A stretch of DNA of 5,375 bases, from assembly GCA_021772735.1 (NCBI GenBank), contig JAJFLK010000468.1, positions 1 to 5,375 on the forward strand, read 5' to 3'. Position numbers and translations under genes: made by a program. The notes beneath the pieces are model-generated. The model saw only the letters and a program-made list of their open reading frames with translations. It was not told where the DNA came from and did not search any database. How positions within the stretch are numbered: the stretch's first letter is position 1; each line of letters opens with the position of its first letter. Shown in pieces: positions 1-5,184 of the stretch. The stretch comes from Candidatus Sumerlaeota bacterium. GTDB taxonomy: Bacteria; Sumerlaeota; Sumerlaeia; MVZB01; JAJFLK01.

Positions 1-1
1 T

Positions 2-181
2 CAATGCGAAATGGTTGATGGCGATACTGCCGAAATTCATATCGAGACTTGGTCCTACCCGTATGGCGGCCTGAACCCGTTAATGGGACTGGTCGAAGGC
101 TTTGGGTTTTTTGTGCTCGGGGTGAACGAAACCGGCGAGTACTCACCCCGTAAAGAACTGGATAGAAATCGGCGGAAATGA
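2..181 (+). CDS. C-terminal end of an unrecognised protein (5' truncated by window edge)
   Basis: The reading frame is open from the first bases and ends at TGA 179-181, giving the last 59 residues of a protein that starts outside the window. The piece has a Gly/aromatic-rich middle (around WSYPYGGLNPLMGLVEGFGFF) and a very basic end (RKELDRNRRK). I recognise no family motif, and too little is present to assign a function. The stop lies 21 bp before the TTG start of the downstream hydrolase, on the same strand, so the two may be co-transcribed. The codon pattern looks coding and the only long competing frame is antisense. An ATG at 11 is just an internal methionine if the gene continues upstream, although a very short gene starting there cannot be fully excluded. 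Confidence 0.55.
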   Translation, partial: QCEMVDGDTAEIHIETWSYPYGGLNPLMGLVEGFGFFVLGVNETGEYSPRKELDRNRRK

Positions 182-202
182 CGCATGCGATGACGAGGCG
201 AT

Positions 203-1180
203 TTGGACTTGAAATCAAAAACCAAACGCTGGCTTCTGCCTCTCTTCGTCCTCGCCATCGTCGTCTTCGTGGGGCTCAACGTGCTCGCATACACTCACGC
301 TCATGCCATGATGAATTTCACTTCGGGAGGGGCTCGGACCGATAAACCCGAGGCTCTGTCTTTCTTCACCAAATCCAAACTCATATTCTCCGGCGTCAAC
401 ATCCCCCGGCCGATCAGCGCGCTGCCGCCCTCCGATCTCGGGGACGATTGCGTCGAGCTAACCATCATCGCGCCCGAAGGCATGACGCTCTCGGCCTGGT
501 ATTGCGATCGCGGTGAAGCCACGCCGTTGGTTATCCTTTTCCACGGTTACGCGGCGGAGAAGACCGGCCTACTCCCCGAGGCGAAAGCCCTTCTCGATCT
601 CGGCGCTTCGGTCTTGCTTGTCGATTTCCGGGGGTCGGGCGGATCATCGGAATCGTATACGACCGTTGGCGTTCGTGAAGCCGATGATGTCGCGGCTGTT
701 TTCCGTTACGCGAGCGACGATCTTTCACACCCCTCGTTCGTTCTGTTCGGACAGAGCATGGGCGCCGTTTCTATACTGCGCGCCGTGCACCACCACGGAA
801 TCGAACCGGACGCCGTCATCCTGGAAGCGGTGTTCGATACCTTGTTGAACACGGTGCGCAACCGATTCTCGGCCATGGGTGTGCCGTCACTTCCGGGCGC
901 CGAGGCGCTGGTGTTCTGGGGCGGGATGCAGCGTGGATTCAACGGCTTCGCTCATAAGCCGGTCGATTATGCGGAATCCTTGACGTGCCCAGCCCTATTC
1001 ATGCACGGCGCCGACGACCCCAGAGCGACGCTCGCCGAAGCGCGCAGGGTTTACGCTGCCGCGTCCGGCCCGAAGACTTTCGCCGAGTTCGACGCCGTCG
1101 GACATGAAGAATACGTCTCGAAGTATCCGGACGATTGGCGAGCCGAAGTCGCGGACATTATCGAGGCGGCGGAACAGTGA
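203..1180 (+). CDS. Membrane-anchored alpha/beta hydrolase (S33 / BEM46-YfhR-like)
   Basis: This is a predicted serine hydrolase of the alpha/beta-hydrolase fold, 325 residues long. Residues 10-30 form one hydrophobic segment after a Lys/Arg-rich start, which suggests a signal anchor with the catalytic domain outside the cytoplasm. Seen in the sequence are the oxyanion-hole HG at 114-115, the strand and loop VDFRGSGGS (140-148), the nucleophile elbow GQSMGA with Ser185, the acid HGADD (Asp272, or Asp271) and the His in AVGH (His301). The full catalytic triad is therefore present. The family includes esterases, peptidases and thioesterases, and the substrate cannot be read from this sequence. 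No ATG gives the whole anchor: the nearby ATGs (185, 190) are out of frame or run into a stop. The start must be TTG 203 or TTG 209. GAGG at 195-198 is 4 bp from the first and 10 bp from the second. It lies 21 bp after the preceding gene, so it is probably co-transcribed with it. Confidence 0.88.
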   Translation: MDLKSKTKRWLLPLFVLAIVVFVGLNVLAYTHAHAMMNFTSGGARTDKPEALSFFTKSKLIFSGVNIPRPISALPPSDLGDDCVELTIIAPEGMTLSAWYCDRGEATPLVILFHGYAAEKTGLLPEAKALLDLGASVLLVDFRGSGGSSESYTTVGVREADDVAAVFRYASDDLSHPSFVLFGQSMGAVSILRAVHHHGIEPDAVILEAVFDTLLNTVRNRFSAMGVPSLPGAEALVFWGGMQRGFNGFAHKPVDYAESLTCPALFMHGADDPRATLAEARRVYAAASGPKTFAEFDAVGHEEYVSKYPDDWRAEVADIIEAAEQ

Positions 1181-1270
1181 CGACGGTGAACCAACGCCGG
1201 CGTGCGACTCGCCTTACACCTCACTCGGCTTTACAGCCCGTGTAATTTCGCCAGGTGTCCCAACAATTGC

Positions 1271-1298
1271 TTGCGGAGGCTCCCATGGATCGTATTAT
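1271..1298 (+). promoter_or_regulatory. Possible sigma-70-type promoter upstream of fbp
   Basis: TTGCGG (1271-1276) and TATTAT (1293-1298) are separated by 16 bp. The -10 box matches TATAAT at five of six positions and the -35 box matches TTGACA at three of six. Transcription would begin near 1305, giving an fbp leader of about 120 nt. That start would exclude translation of the possible 48-codon ORF beginning at 1285, so the two readings compete. The match could be chance in a spacer of this length. Confidence 0.25.
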
Positions 1299-1431
1299 CC
1301 TGTGCTCCGGGGTCGCCGTCGCCGCTCAGGTTTTCTGTCCGGGATTACGAAACACTAAGAAGACAAGGCCCGGCGGACGACGCTCCGAATACCGCATCGA
1401 TTCATTTCGCTTTGAGGGGTATCGACCATGA
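1285..1431 (+). CDS. Possible 48-aa leader ORF overlapping the fbp start
   Basis: An ATG at 1285 follows a good GGAGG (1275-1279) at 5 bp spacing. The frame stays open for 48 codons to TGA 1429-1431. That stop overlaps the fbp ATG (1428-1430) as ATGA, a classic translational-coupling arrangement. The product starts MDRIILCSGVAVAAQVF, is hydrophobic at first and is then Arg-rich with no recognisable motif. Codon use is less strongly G/C-ending than in fbp. An ORF this short could be chance, and a possible promoter -10 box at 1293-1298 falls inside it. fbp also has its own strong ribosome binding site, so it does not need coupling. I list it as a candidate only. Confidence 0.25.
   Translation: MDRIILCSGVAVAAQVFCPGLRNTKKTRPGGRRSEYRIDSFRFEGYRP
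1414..1419 (+). promoter_or_regulatory. Ribosome binding site of fbp
   Basis: GAGGGG sits 8 bp before ATG 1428. It fixes the start there rather than at the later ATG (1515) that would give a protein nearer the usual family length. Confidence 0.7.
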
Positions 1432-2507
1432 CCGCCAGCGCCGCACATAGCGCCGCCGAGGGCCCCACGCCGACGCCCCCAGACGACCCCATTGCCGCTG
1501 CCGAAGATCGGTCGATGATCACCGTGCAGCAGCATATTTTCGAGCAGCAGCGGCATCACTTCCCCGCGGCGACGGGTGAGTTTTCCTGGCTCCTTTCTGG
1601 GATCACGCTGGCGACCAAGCGCGTCCAGGCCAAGGTCCGGCGCGCGGGCCTGACCAATCTTCTGGGTACCGAAGGCGAGGTCAACGTTCAGGGAGAGGTC
1701 CAGCAAAAGCTCGATGTCTACGCCAACGATGTGCTGATCCAGGCGCTCTCGAGCCGAGACTGCGTCGGTGTGCTCGCGTCGGAAGAGAACGATCATCCGA
1801 TGGCCGTCGCGCGCAATCAGATGAACGCGAAATACGCCGTCGTCTTCGATCCTCTGGATGGCTCTTCGAACATCGACGTGAACGTCAGCGTCGGGACGAT
1901 TTTCTCGATCCTCCGGCTGCCGGGTCACTCCCACGGCGGAGACAGGACGGATGATCTCCTCCAGCACGGCTACCGGCAGGTCGCGGCGGGTTACGTGTGT
2001 TACGGCTCCTCGACGATTCTCGTTTACACGGCCGGGATGGGCGTTCACGGGTTCACGCTCGACCCATCGATCGGCGCGTTCGTGCTGAGCCACGAGAATA
2101 TGACGATGCCCGAGCGCGGCAAATACTACTCGGTCAACGAGGCATACCGGGATTCGTTCCCGCCCGAGTATCGCACGTACCTGGATCGGCTTCGGACCGG
2201 CAAATTTGGCGATCCATACGGGCTGCGGTACATCGGATCGTTGGTGGCGGATTTCCACCGGACGTTGCTCAAGGGCGGAATTTTCCTGTATCCGCCGACG
2301 AGCTCGCACCCCGAGGGCAAACTCCGGCTGCTCTATGAGGCCAACCCTATTGCCTTCATCGCCGAGCAGGCTGGCGGGATGGCCAGCGCCGGAAGCGAGC
2401 GCGTCCTGGATATCAAGCCGACTAGTATCCATCAGAGGACGGCGCTGATCGTCGGCAGCAAGTCCGAGATGGACGAATTCGAGCGTTGCATCAACGGCCG
2501 GGGCTAA
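1428..2507 (+). CDS. fbp: Class I fructose-1,6-bisphosphatase
   Basis: This cytoplasmic enzyme hydrolyses fructose 1,6-bisphosphate to fructose 6-phosphate and phosphate, in gluconeogenesis and, where present, the Calvin cycle. The 359 residues carry the family signatures in order: FPAATGEFSWLLSGI (45-59, allosteric/N-terminal helix region), NVQGEVQQKLD (86-96), SEE (118-120, metal ligands), the metal/phosphate motif DPLDGSSNIDVNVSVGTIFS (141-160), QVAAGYVCYGSST (184-196), RYIGSLVADFHR (267-278) and the active-site signature KLRLLYEANPIAFIAEQAGG (298-317). Glu304 is the expected metal ligand and Lys298 the expected substrate contact. Nothing essential is missing. The protein is about 25 residues longer than E. 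coli Fbp because of an Ala/Pro/Asp-rich N-terminus before MITVQQHI; the strong GAGGGG supports this long form. It has its own spacers on both sides, with no other Calvin-cycle or glycolytic gene nearby, so the pathway it serves cannot be decided here. Confidence 0.97.
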   Translation: MTASAAHSAAEGPTPTPPDDPIAAAEDRSMITVQQHIFEQQRHHFPAATGEFSWLLSGITLATKRVQAKVRRAGLTNLLGTEGEVNVQGEVQQKLDVYANDVLIQALSSRDCVGVLASEENDHPMAVARNQMNAKYAVVFDPLDGSSNIDVNVSVGTIFSILRLPGHSHGGDRTDDLLQHGYRQVAAGYVCYGSSTILVYTAGMGVHGFTLDPSIGAFVLSHENMTMPERGKYYSVNEAYRDSFPPEYRTYLDRLRTGKFGDPYGLRYIGSLVADFHRTLLKGGIFLYPPTSSHPEGKLRLLYEANPIAFIAEQAGGMASAGSERVLDIKPTSIHQRTALIVGSKSEMDEFERCINGRG

Positions 2508-2730
2508 GAATCAAGATTTCGTCTCCCACTCCGCCTGCCGATTAGCAAGTCATAGGTCCGCGTGGGCACATCTAGCTTTGCGATACTCCCCTACTGATTC
2601 GATTGCGCTTATGGCGGTGTTTCCTGCGCTGTGGCCTGCGGGACAATATTTCACATAGGACTAAAGCGAAGAGGCGCAAGGTTCGAAAAGAATTAAGGGG
2701 ACTCGATAGAGGCGGGGCAGCGTGATCGAA

Positions 2731-2748
2731 TTATCCCGCGTCGGATAA
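2731..2748. promoter_or_regulatory. Inverted repeat TTATCC-N6-GGATAA before the STAS gene
   Basis: The arms TTATCC (2731-2736) and GGATAA (2743-2748) are perfect complements separated by CGCGTC. The repeat lies about 63 bp before the STAS start. The geometry fits a dimeric repressor or activator site; as RNA it could form only a 6-bp A/U-rich hairpin. No protein can be assigned to it. Confidence 0.35.
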
Positions 2749-2801
2749 GTCATAGCCTGACGAAACTGACGCGCGACCGATTCCGCTGACCGGTCCCACA
2801 T

Positions 2802-2805
2802 GGAG
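2802..2805 (+). promoter_or_regulatory. Ribosome binding site that decides the STAS start
   Basis: GGAG lies 6 bp before ATG 2812. The earlier in-frame ATG at 2800 has no purine-rich site before it (preceded by CCGGTCCCAC) and overlaps this element, so 2812 is the better start. Confidence 0.55.
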
Positions 2806-2811
2806 ACGAAA

Positions 2812-3135
2812 ATGGAAATCACGACCGAGACCACAGAAGGACTCACGATCGCGCATATCACGGGCCTCATCAATAGCGATGAGCTCCGCGAGAACCCGGC
2901 CTTCTCGGGCGCGGAGGGCGACCTGGTAATTGATCTGGGGGCAGTTGATTTTCTCGATAGCTCTGCGCTCGGCGCGCTGGTCGGCGTGATTCGGATGGCG
3001 AAGGAAGCGGGAAACAAAGTGATTGTGGCCGCGCCCACGTCCATCGTGGTCAAGACTCTCCGGATCACAAACATCCATCGCATCGTCACGATCGAAGATA
3101 CGGTTCAAGCCGCAGTGGCGAAATGCGCGGCCTGA
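2812..3135 (+). CDS. STAS-domain protein, anti-sigma factor antagonist type
   Basis: The protein is a single STAS domain of 107 residues (111 if ATG 2800 is used), the usual size of the SpoIIAA/RsbV class. In this class the unphosphorylated form binds and sequesters an anti-sigma factor/serine kinase, freeing a sigma factor or another target. The order of elements fits: an N-terminal strand pair (GLTIAHITGLINS, 10-22), the strand DLVIDLGAVDFLDSSALGALV (37-57) with the phospho-acceptor region, then KVIVAAPTSIVVKTLRITNIHRIVTI (69-94). Ser51 of DSS matches the serine phosphorylated in SpoIIAA. The residue after it is Ala instead of the common Gly. No HATPase anti-sigma kinase, PP2C phosphatase or sigma factor lies in the window, so the partner is encoded elsewhere. 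Other STAS proteins act in stressosomes or lipid transport; the conserved Ser makes the antagonist role more likely. It is followed by a hairpin and a convergent ferredoxin gene. Confidence 0.9.
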   Translation: MEITTETTEGLTIAHITGLINSDELRENPAFSGAEGDLVIDLGAVDFLDSSALGALVGVIRMAKEAGNKVIVAAPTSIVVKTLRITNIHRIVTIEDTVQAAVAKCAA

Positions 3136-3140
3136 GGCCT

Positions 3141-3169
3141 GGCTGATCGCCGACGAGGCGATCGGAGCC
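3141..3169. terminator. Strong hairpin between convergent STAS and ferredoxin genes
   Basis: GATCGCC (3145-3151) and GGCGATC (3157-3163) form a perfect 7-bp stem with a 5-nt loop. The stem is extended by GGCT (3141-3144) pairing with AGCC (3166-3169) across a 2-nt bulge. It fills most of the 51-bp gap between two converging stop codons, where a bidirectional terminator is expected. There is no T-run on either side, so it is not a textbook intrinsic terminator. Confidence 0.5.
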
Positions 3170-3186
3170 CCCACGAACACCAACCC

Positions 3187-3498
3187 CTAAACATCGTCCA
3201 GCAGCTCCGGTTCGGCCGGCTGCGGGACCGTGATCGAGCAATCGCCTCGAACCTGGTGAAAGCAAGCCAGGCGGCATCCTTCGGCTATCAGTTTCTTGTT
3301 TAGAAGCCGGCGGTCCGAGGCCACCGGCTCAGGGACGGCGCCCTCGTAAACGATTCGGCATTTACCGCACTTGCCCATGCCGCCGCAATCGTTGTGCAAA
3401 TCGATGCCGTGCTCGTTAAGAACTTCGAGCATGAGCCTTCCTGGATCGGCACGGATCGCTCCAAAGTCCTCGACGGTAATTAGGCACTTCTTTAGCAT
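3187..3498 (-). CDS. Small [2Fe-2S] ferredoxin, RACo/NqrF-type domain
   Basis: This is a stand-alone beta-grasp [2Fe-2S] electron carrier, 103 residues from ATG 3498 on the minus strand. The cluster ligands are C38-x5-C44-x2-C47-x31-C79, in the block CGGMGKCGKC and then RLAC. This C-x5-C-x2-C spacing differs from plant-type ferredoxins (C-x4-C) and is typical of NqrF, oxygenase reductases and the N-terminal domain of corrinoid-activator (RACo) proteins. The stretch from GRLMLEVLNEHGID to the ending GDCSITVP reads like that RACo domain, but the large ATPase part is absent. Additional cysteines are C5, C75 and C87. The frame could extend to TTG 3513, but neither start has a clear ribosome site, and the ATG begins close to where the domain begins. 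No oxidoreductase partner is in the window. The gene is divergent from a sigma-54 activator and may be its target or be regulated separately. Confidence 0.9.
   Translation of the reverse strand: MLKKCLITVEDFGAIRADPGRLMLEVLNEHGIDLHNDCGGMGKCGKCRIVYEGAVPEPVASDRRLLNKKLIAEGCRLACFHQVRGDCSITVPQPAEPELLDDV
3483..3498 (+). promoter_or_regulatory. Possible sigma-54 (-24/-12) promoter facing the response regulator
   Basis: AGGCAC-N5-TAGCA places GG (3483-3484) and GC (3495-3496) exactly 10 bp apart, the spacing sigma-54 requires. It matches TGGCAC at five of six and TTGCA at four of five positions. Transcription would start near 3508, about 90 nt before the regulator gene. The element overlaps the start codon of the ferredoxin gene on the other strand, so the bases are also constrained by coding and the match may be chance. 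Confidence 0.3.
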
Positions 3499-3525
3499 AA
3501 GCACAGGTCGCAAGAGGCGGCACCA

Positions 3526-3551
3526 GATCGAGAGGGCGGCGCGACTCGATC
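3526..3551. promoter_or_regulatory. Inverted repeat GATCGAG-N12-CTCGATC in the divergent region
   Basis: Perfect 7-bp arms at 3526-3532 and 3545-3551 lie between the divergent ferredoxin and regulator starts. The geometry suits a dimeric DNA-binding protein with a Fis-type helix-turn-helix, such as the regulator encoded next to it, which would allow autoregulation or control of the ferredoxin gene. The assignment is inferred from position only. Confidence 0.35.
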
Positions 3552-3598
3552 ACGAATGCGCGCCTCGGAGCCCGGTTCCGCAGGCGCATGATTCCGCG

Positions 3599-5053
3599 AT
3601 GACTCCAGATCGAATGAACCGAAAAAAAGACAATCCACCGGCGCGAACCCGCGGCCGCGTGCTCATCATAGACGATGAAGCGGCAATGGGCCATATCCTG
3701 AGCAAAAGCCTGCGGCTCGACGGCTTCGAGGTTCTGACCCATACAGACCCCATGGAGGGGTTCGCCGCAATCGCCAAGGAGCAACCCGACGTCATCCTGA
3801 CGGATGTCCGGATGCCGGGGATGACCGGCATGCAATTGCTCGAACAGATCAAGGGCGAACACCCGGAGATTCCGGTCCTGCTAATGACCGCGTTCGGCAC
3901 GGTCGAAGACGCCGTTCGTGCGCTCAAGGCAGGGGCCTTCAATTTCATCACGAAACCCTTTCAGCATGAGAGCCTCGTGCATCAGATCGAGCTCGCGCTC
4001 GACCGGCGGCATCTGGAGCAGGAGAACATCCGGCTCTCCGAAGGAACCTATGAGGAGGAGGACGGGCAGCGGCTGATTGGAAGTTCAGTCGAGATCGGGC
4101 GCGTGCGCGAATTGATCCTGCGGGCAGCGCAGACCGACAGCGCGGTCCTGATTACGGGCGAAAGCGGCGTCGGCAAGGAACTGGTCGCCCGGGCGATCCA
4201 TCGCCTGAGCCGTCGTCACGAGCAACATTTCGTCGCGGTCAACTGCCCTGCGATCCCTCCGACGCTGATCGAGAGCGAGCTCTTCGGGTACGAACGCGGG
4301 GCATTCACAGGCGCGGATCGGACGAAGATGGGATTGATCGAATTATCCGCCGGCGGAACCCTGTTCCTTGATGAGATTGCCGAGATCCCCAGCGAGATCC
4401 AGGTCAAGCTCCTGCGAGTTTTGCAGGAGCACGAGGTCCAGCGGGTCGGGGGGCTCAAGCAGATCCCCGTCAACATTCGGGTCGTCTCAGCGACAAATCG
4501 AGTTCTAGACGAAGAGATCGCCGCGCGGCGCTTCCGGACGGACCTGTATTACCGCCTCAACGTGATCCCGATCGTCGTGCCGCCGCTCCGCGAACGTTCC
4601 GTGGATATTGAAGATCTCGCCTCGCATTTCCTCGCGGTCTGGGGACGAAAAAATCATCGGCCCGGCATCCGCCTCGGCGACGACATGATTGAAATCTTTC
4701 GATCCTACGATTGGCCGGGAAACATCCGAGAGCTGGCGAATACGCTCGAAGCGGTGTCGGTGATGGCCCAGGGCGATGTCATCACCAAGGAGGATCTGCC
4801 GCCGGGCTTCCTTCACGGCGGCCGCACGAGAATCGGGCAAGCTAAAAACGGAGATGGCCCAGACGCGGACAAGGTCCAATGGCCGGTCGAGTATAAAGAG
4901 GCTCGCCGTGAGTTCGAACAGGCCTACCTGAATCAGTTGCTCAGCCGTTGCGGGGGCAACGTCGCCCAGGCGGCCCGGACTTCGGGAGTCTCGCGGCGCA
5001 GCCTGTATGAAAAATTCGATCGATATGGGATGAATAAAGGCAACAGCGAGTAA
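3599..5053 (+). CDS. NtrC-family sigma-54-dependent response regulator
   Basis: This is a complete three-domain bacterial enhancer-binding protein of 484 residues. A receiver domain (about 19-135) has the acidic pair D25/D26, the phospho-acceptor Asp69 in TDVRMPGM, the Thr97 switch and Lys119. The AAA+ domain (about 158-395) has Walker A GESGVGKE (187-194), the sigma-54 contact loop GAFTGA (234-239), Walker B LFLDE (255-259), a sensor I Asn300, Arg-finger candidates R313/R319 and sensor II in WPGNIREL (R378). A Fis-type helix-turn-helix closes the protein (NVAQAARTSGVSRRSLYEKF, 454-473). All residues needed for phosphorylation, ATP hydrolysis and sigma-54 remodelling are present, so it should be an active activator. 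It resembles AtoC/ZraR-type proteins, but its target cannot be named. No histidine kinase is adjacent. The frame runs open upstream to 3371, but that part is antisense to the ferredoxin gene. ATG 3599 or 3614 (479 residues) is the likely start; neither has a strong ribosome site. Confidence 0.95.
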   Translation: MTPDRMNRKKDNPPARTRGRVLIIDDEAAMGHILSKSLRLDGFEVLTHTDPMEGFAAIAKEQPDVILTDVRMPGMTGMQLLEQIKGEHPEIPVLLMTAFGTVEDAVRALKAGAFNFITKPFQHESLVHQIELALDRRHLEQENIRLSEGTYEEEDGQRLIGSSVEIGRVRELILRAAQTDSAVLITGESGVGKELVARAIHRLSRRHEQHFVAVNCPAIPPTLIESELFGYERGAFTGADRTKMGLIELSAGGTLFLDEIAEIPSEIQVKLLRVLQEHEVQRVGGLKQIPVNIRVVSATNRVLDEEIAARRFRTDLYYRLNVIPIVVPPLRERSVDIEDLASHFLAVWGRKNHRPGIRLGDDMIEIFRSYDWPGNIRELANTLEAVSVMAQGDVITKEDLPPGFLHGGRTRIGQAKNGDGPDADKVQWPVEYKEARREFEQAYLNQLLSRCGGNVAQAARTSGVSRRSLYEKFDRYGMNKGNSE

Positions 5054-5122
5054 GAGCTGCGTGCTTGACTGGGTCGACGCTCGGGTTGCGGCCTCCCGTT
5101 CCGTGTGGTAAAACCGTGCCGC

Positions 5123-5145
5123 CCTTACCCCATCGATATGTAAGG
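5123..5145. repeat. Inverted repeat CCTTAC-N11-GTAAGG
   Basis: Six-bp perfect arms (5123-5128 and 5140-5145) lie in the gap between the regulator stop and the next gene, with the palindrome ATCGAT in the loop. It could be an operator for the downstream gene or a weak hairpin. A poor promoter-like pair, TTGCGG (5086-5091) and TAAAAC (5109-5114) with a 17-bp spacer, lies just upstream. Confidence 0.25.
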
Positions 5146-5184
5146 TCGGGGCGCAAGACAGGCCGAACCGAAATCACATGCCAC

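Larger units (their letters stand above)
2508..2811 (+). other. Non-coding spacer between fbp and the STAS gene
   Basis: About 300 bp with no convincing gene. The only notable structure is the inverted repeat at 2731-2748, plus a short direct repeat CTGACG at 2757-2762 and 2766-2771 with a third partial copy (CTGAC) at 2786-2790. I see no clear terminator behind fbp and no good sigma-70 promoter. A 15-codon ATG frame at 2611-2658 has no ribosome binding site. The length and the repeats suggest that the STAS gene has its own promoter here. Confidence 0.5.

Noticed and set aside
513..848. Plus-strand 111-codon frame inside the hydrolase
   Set aside because: It overlaps the catalytic core of a clear alpha/beta hydrolase in another frame and is Arg/Ser-rich shadow sequence.
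1326..2432. Antisense open frame of 368 codons across fbp
   Set aside because: It mirrors the strongly conserved fbp gene; long antisense frames are common opposite GC-rich genes. Its translation is Arg/Asp-rich with no family motif.
2563..2582. TGGGCAC...TTTGC as a sigma-54 promoter after fbp
   Set aside because: The GG-to-GC spacing is 13 bp or more, too long for sigma-54.
2611..2658. 15-codon ATG frame in the fbp-STAS spacer
   Set aside because: It has no ribosome binding site, is very short and has no coding signal.
2723..2736. 14-nt match TGATCGAATTATCC shared with 4335-4348
   Set aside because: The second copy is ordinary coding sequence for LIELS in the AAA+ domain. A single shared 14-mer is most likely chance, with no repeat structure around it.
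2731..3183. Antisense open frame of 150 codons over the STAS gene
   Set aside because: The STAS domain on the plus strand is unmistakable, and the antisense product shows no recognisable fold or ribosome site.
3509..3525. Minus-strand sigma-54-like sequence TGGTGC...TTGCG facing the ferredoxin gene
   Set aside because: The GG and GC are 11 bp apart instead of the required 10, a spacing sigma-54 rarely tolerates.
3371..3598. 76-codon N-terminal extension of the response regulator
   Set aside because: The frame is open, but most of it is antisense to the ferredoxin gene and its translation is low-complexity Ser/Arg/Pro. Receiver domains normally begin close to the RVLIIDDE strand, which fits the start at 3599 or 3614.
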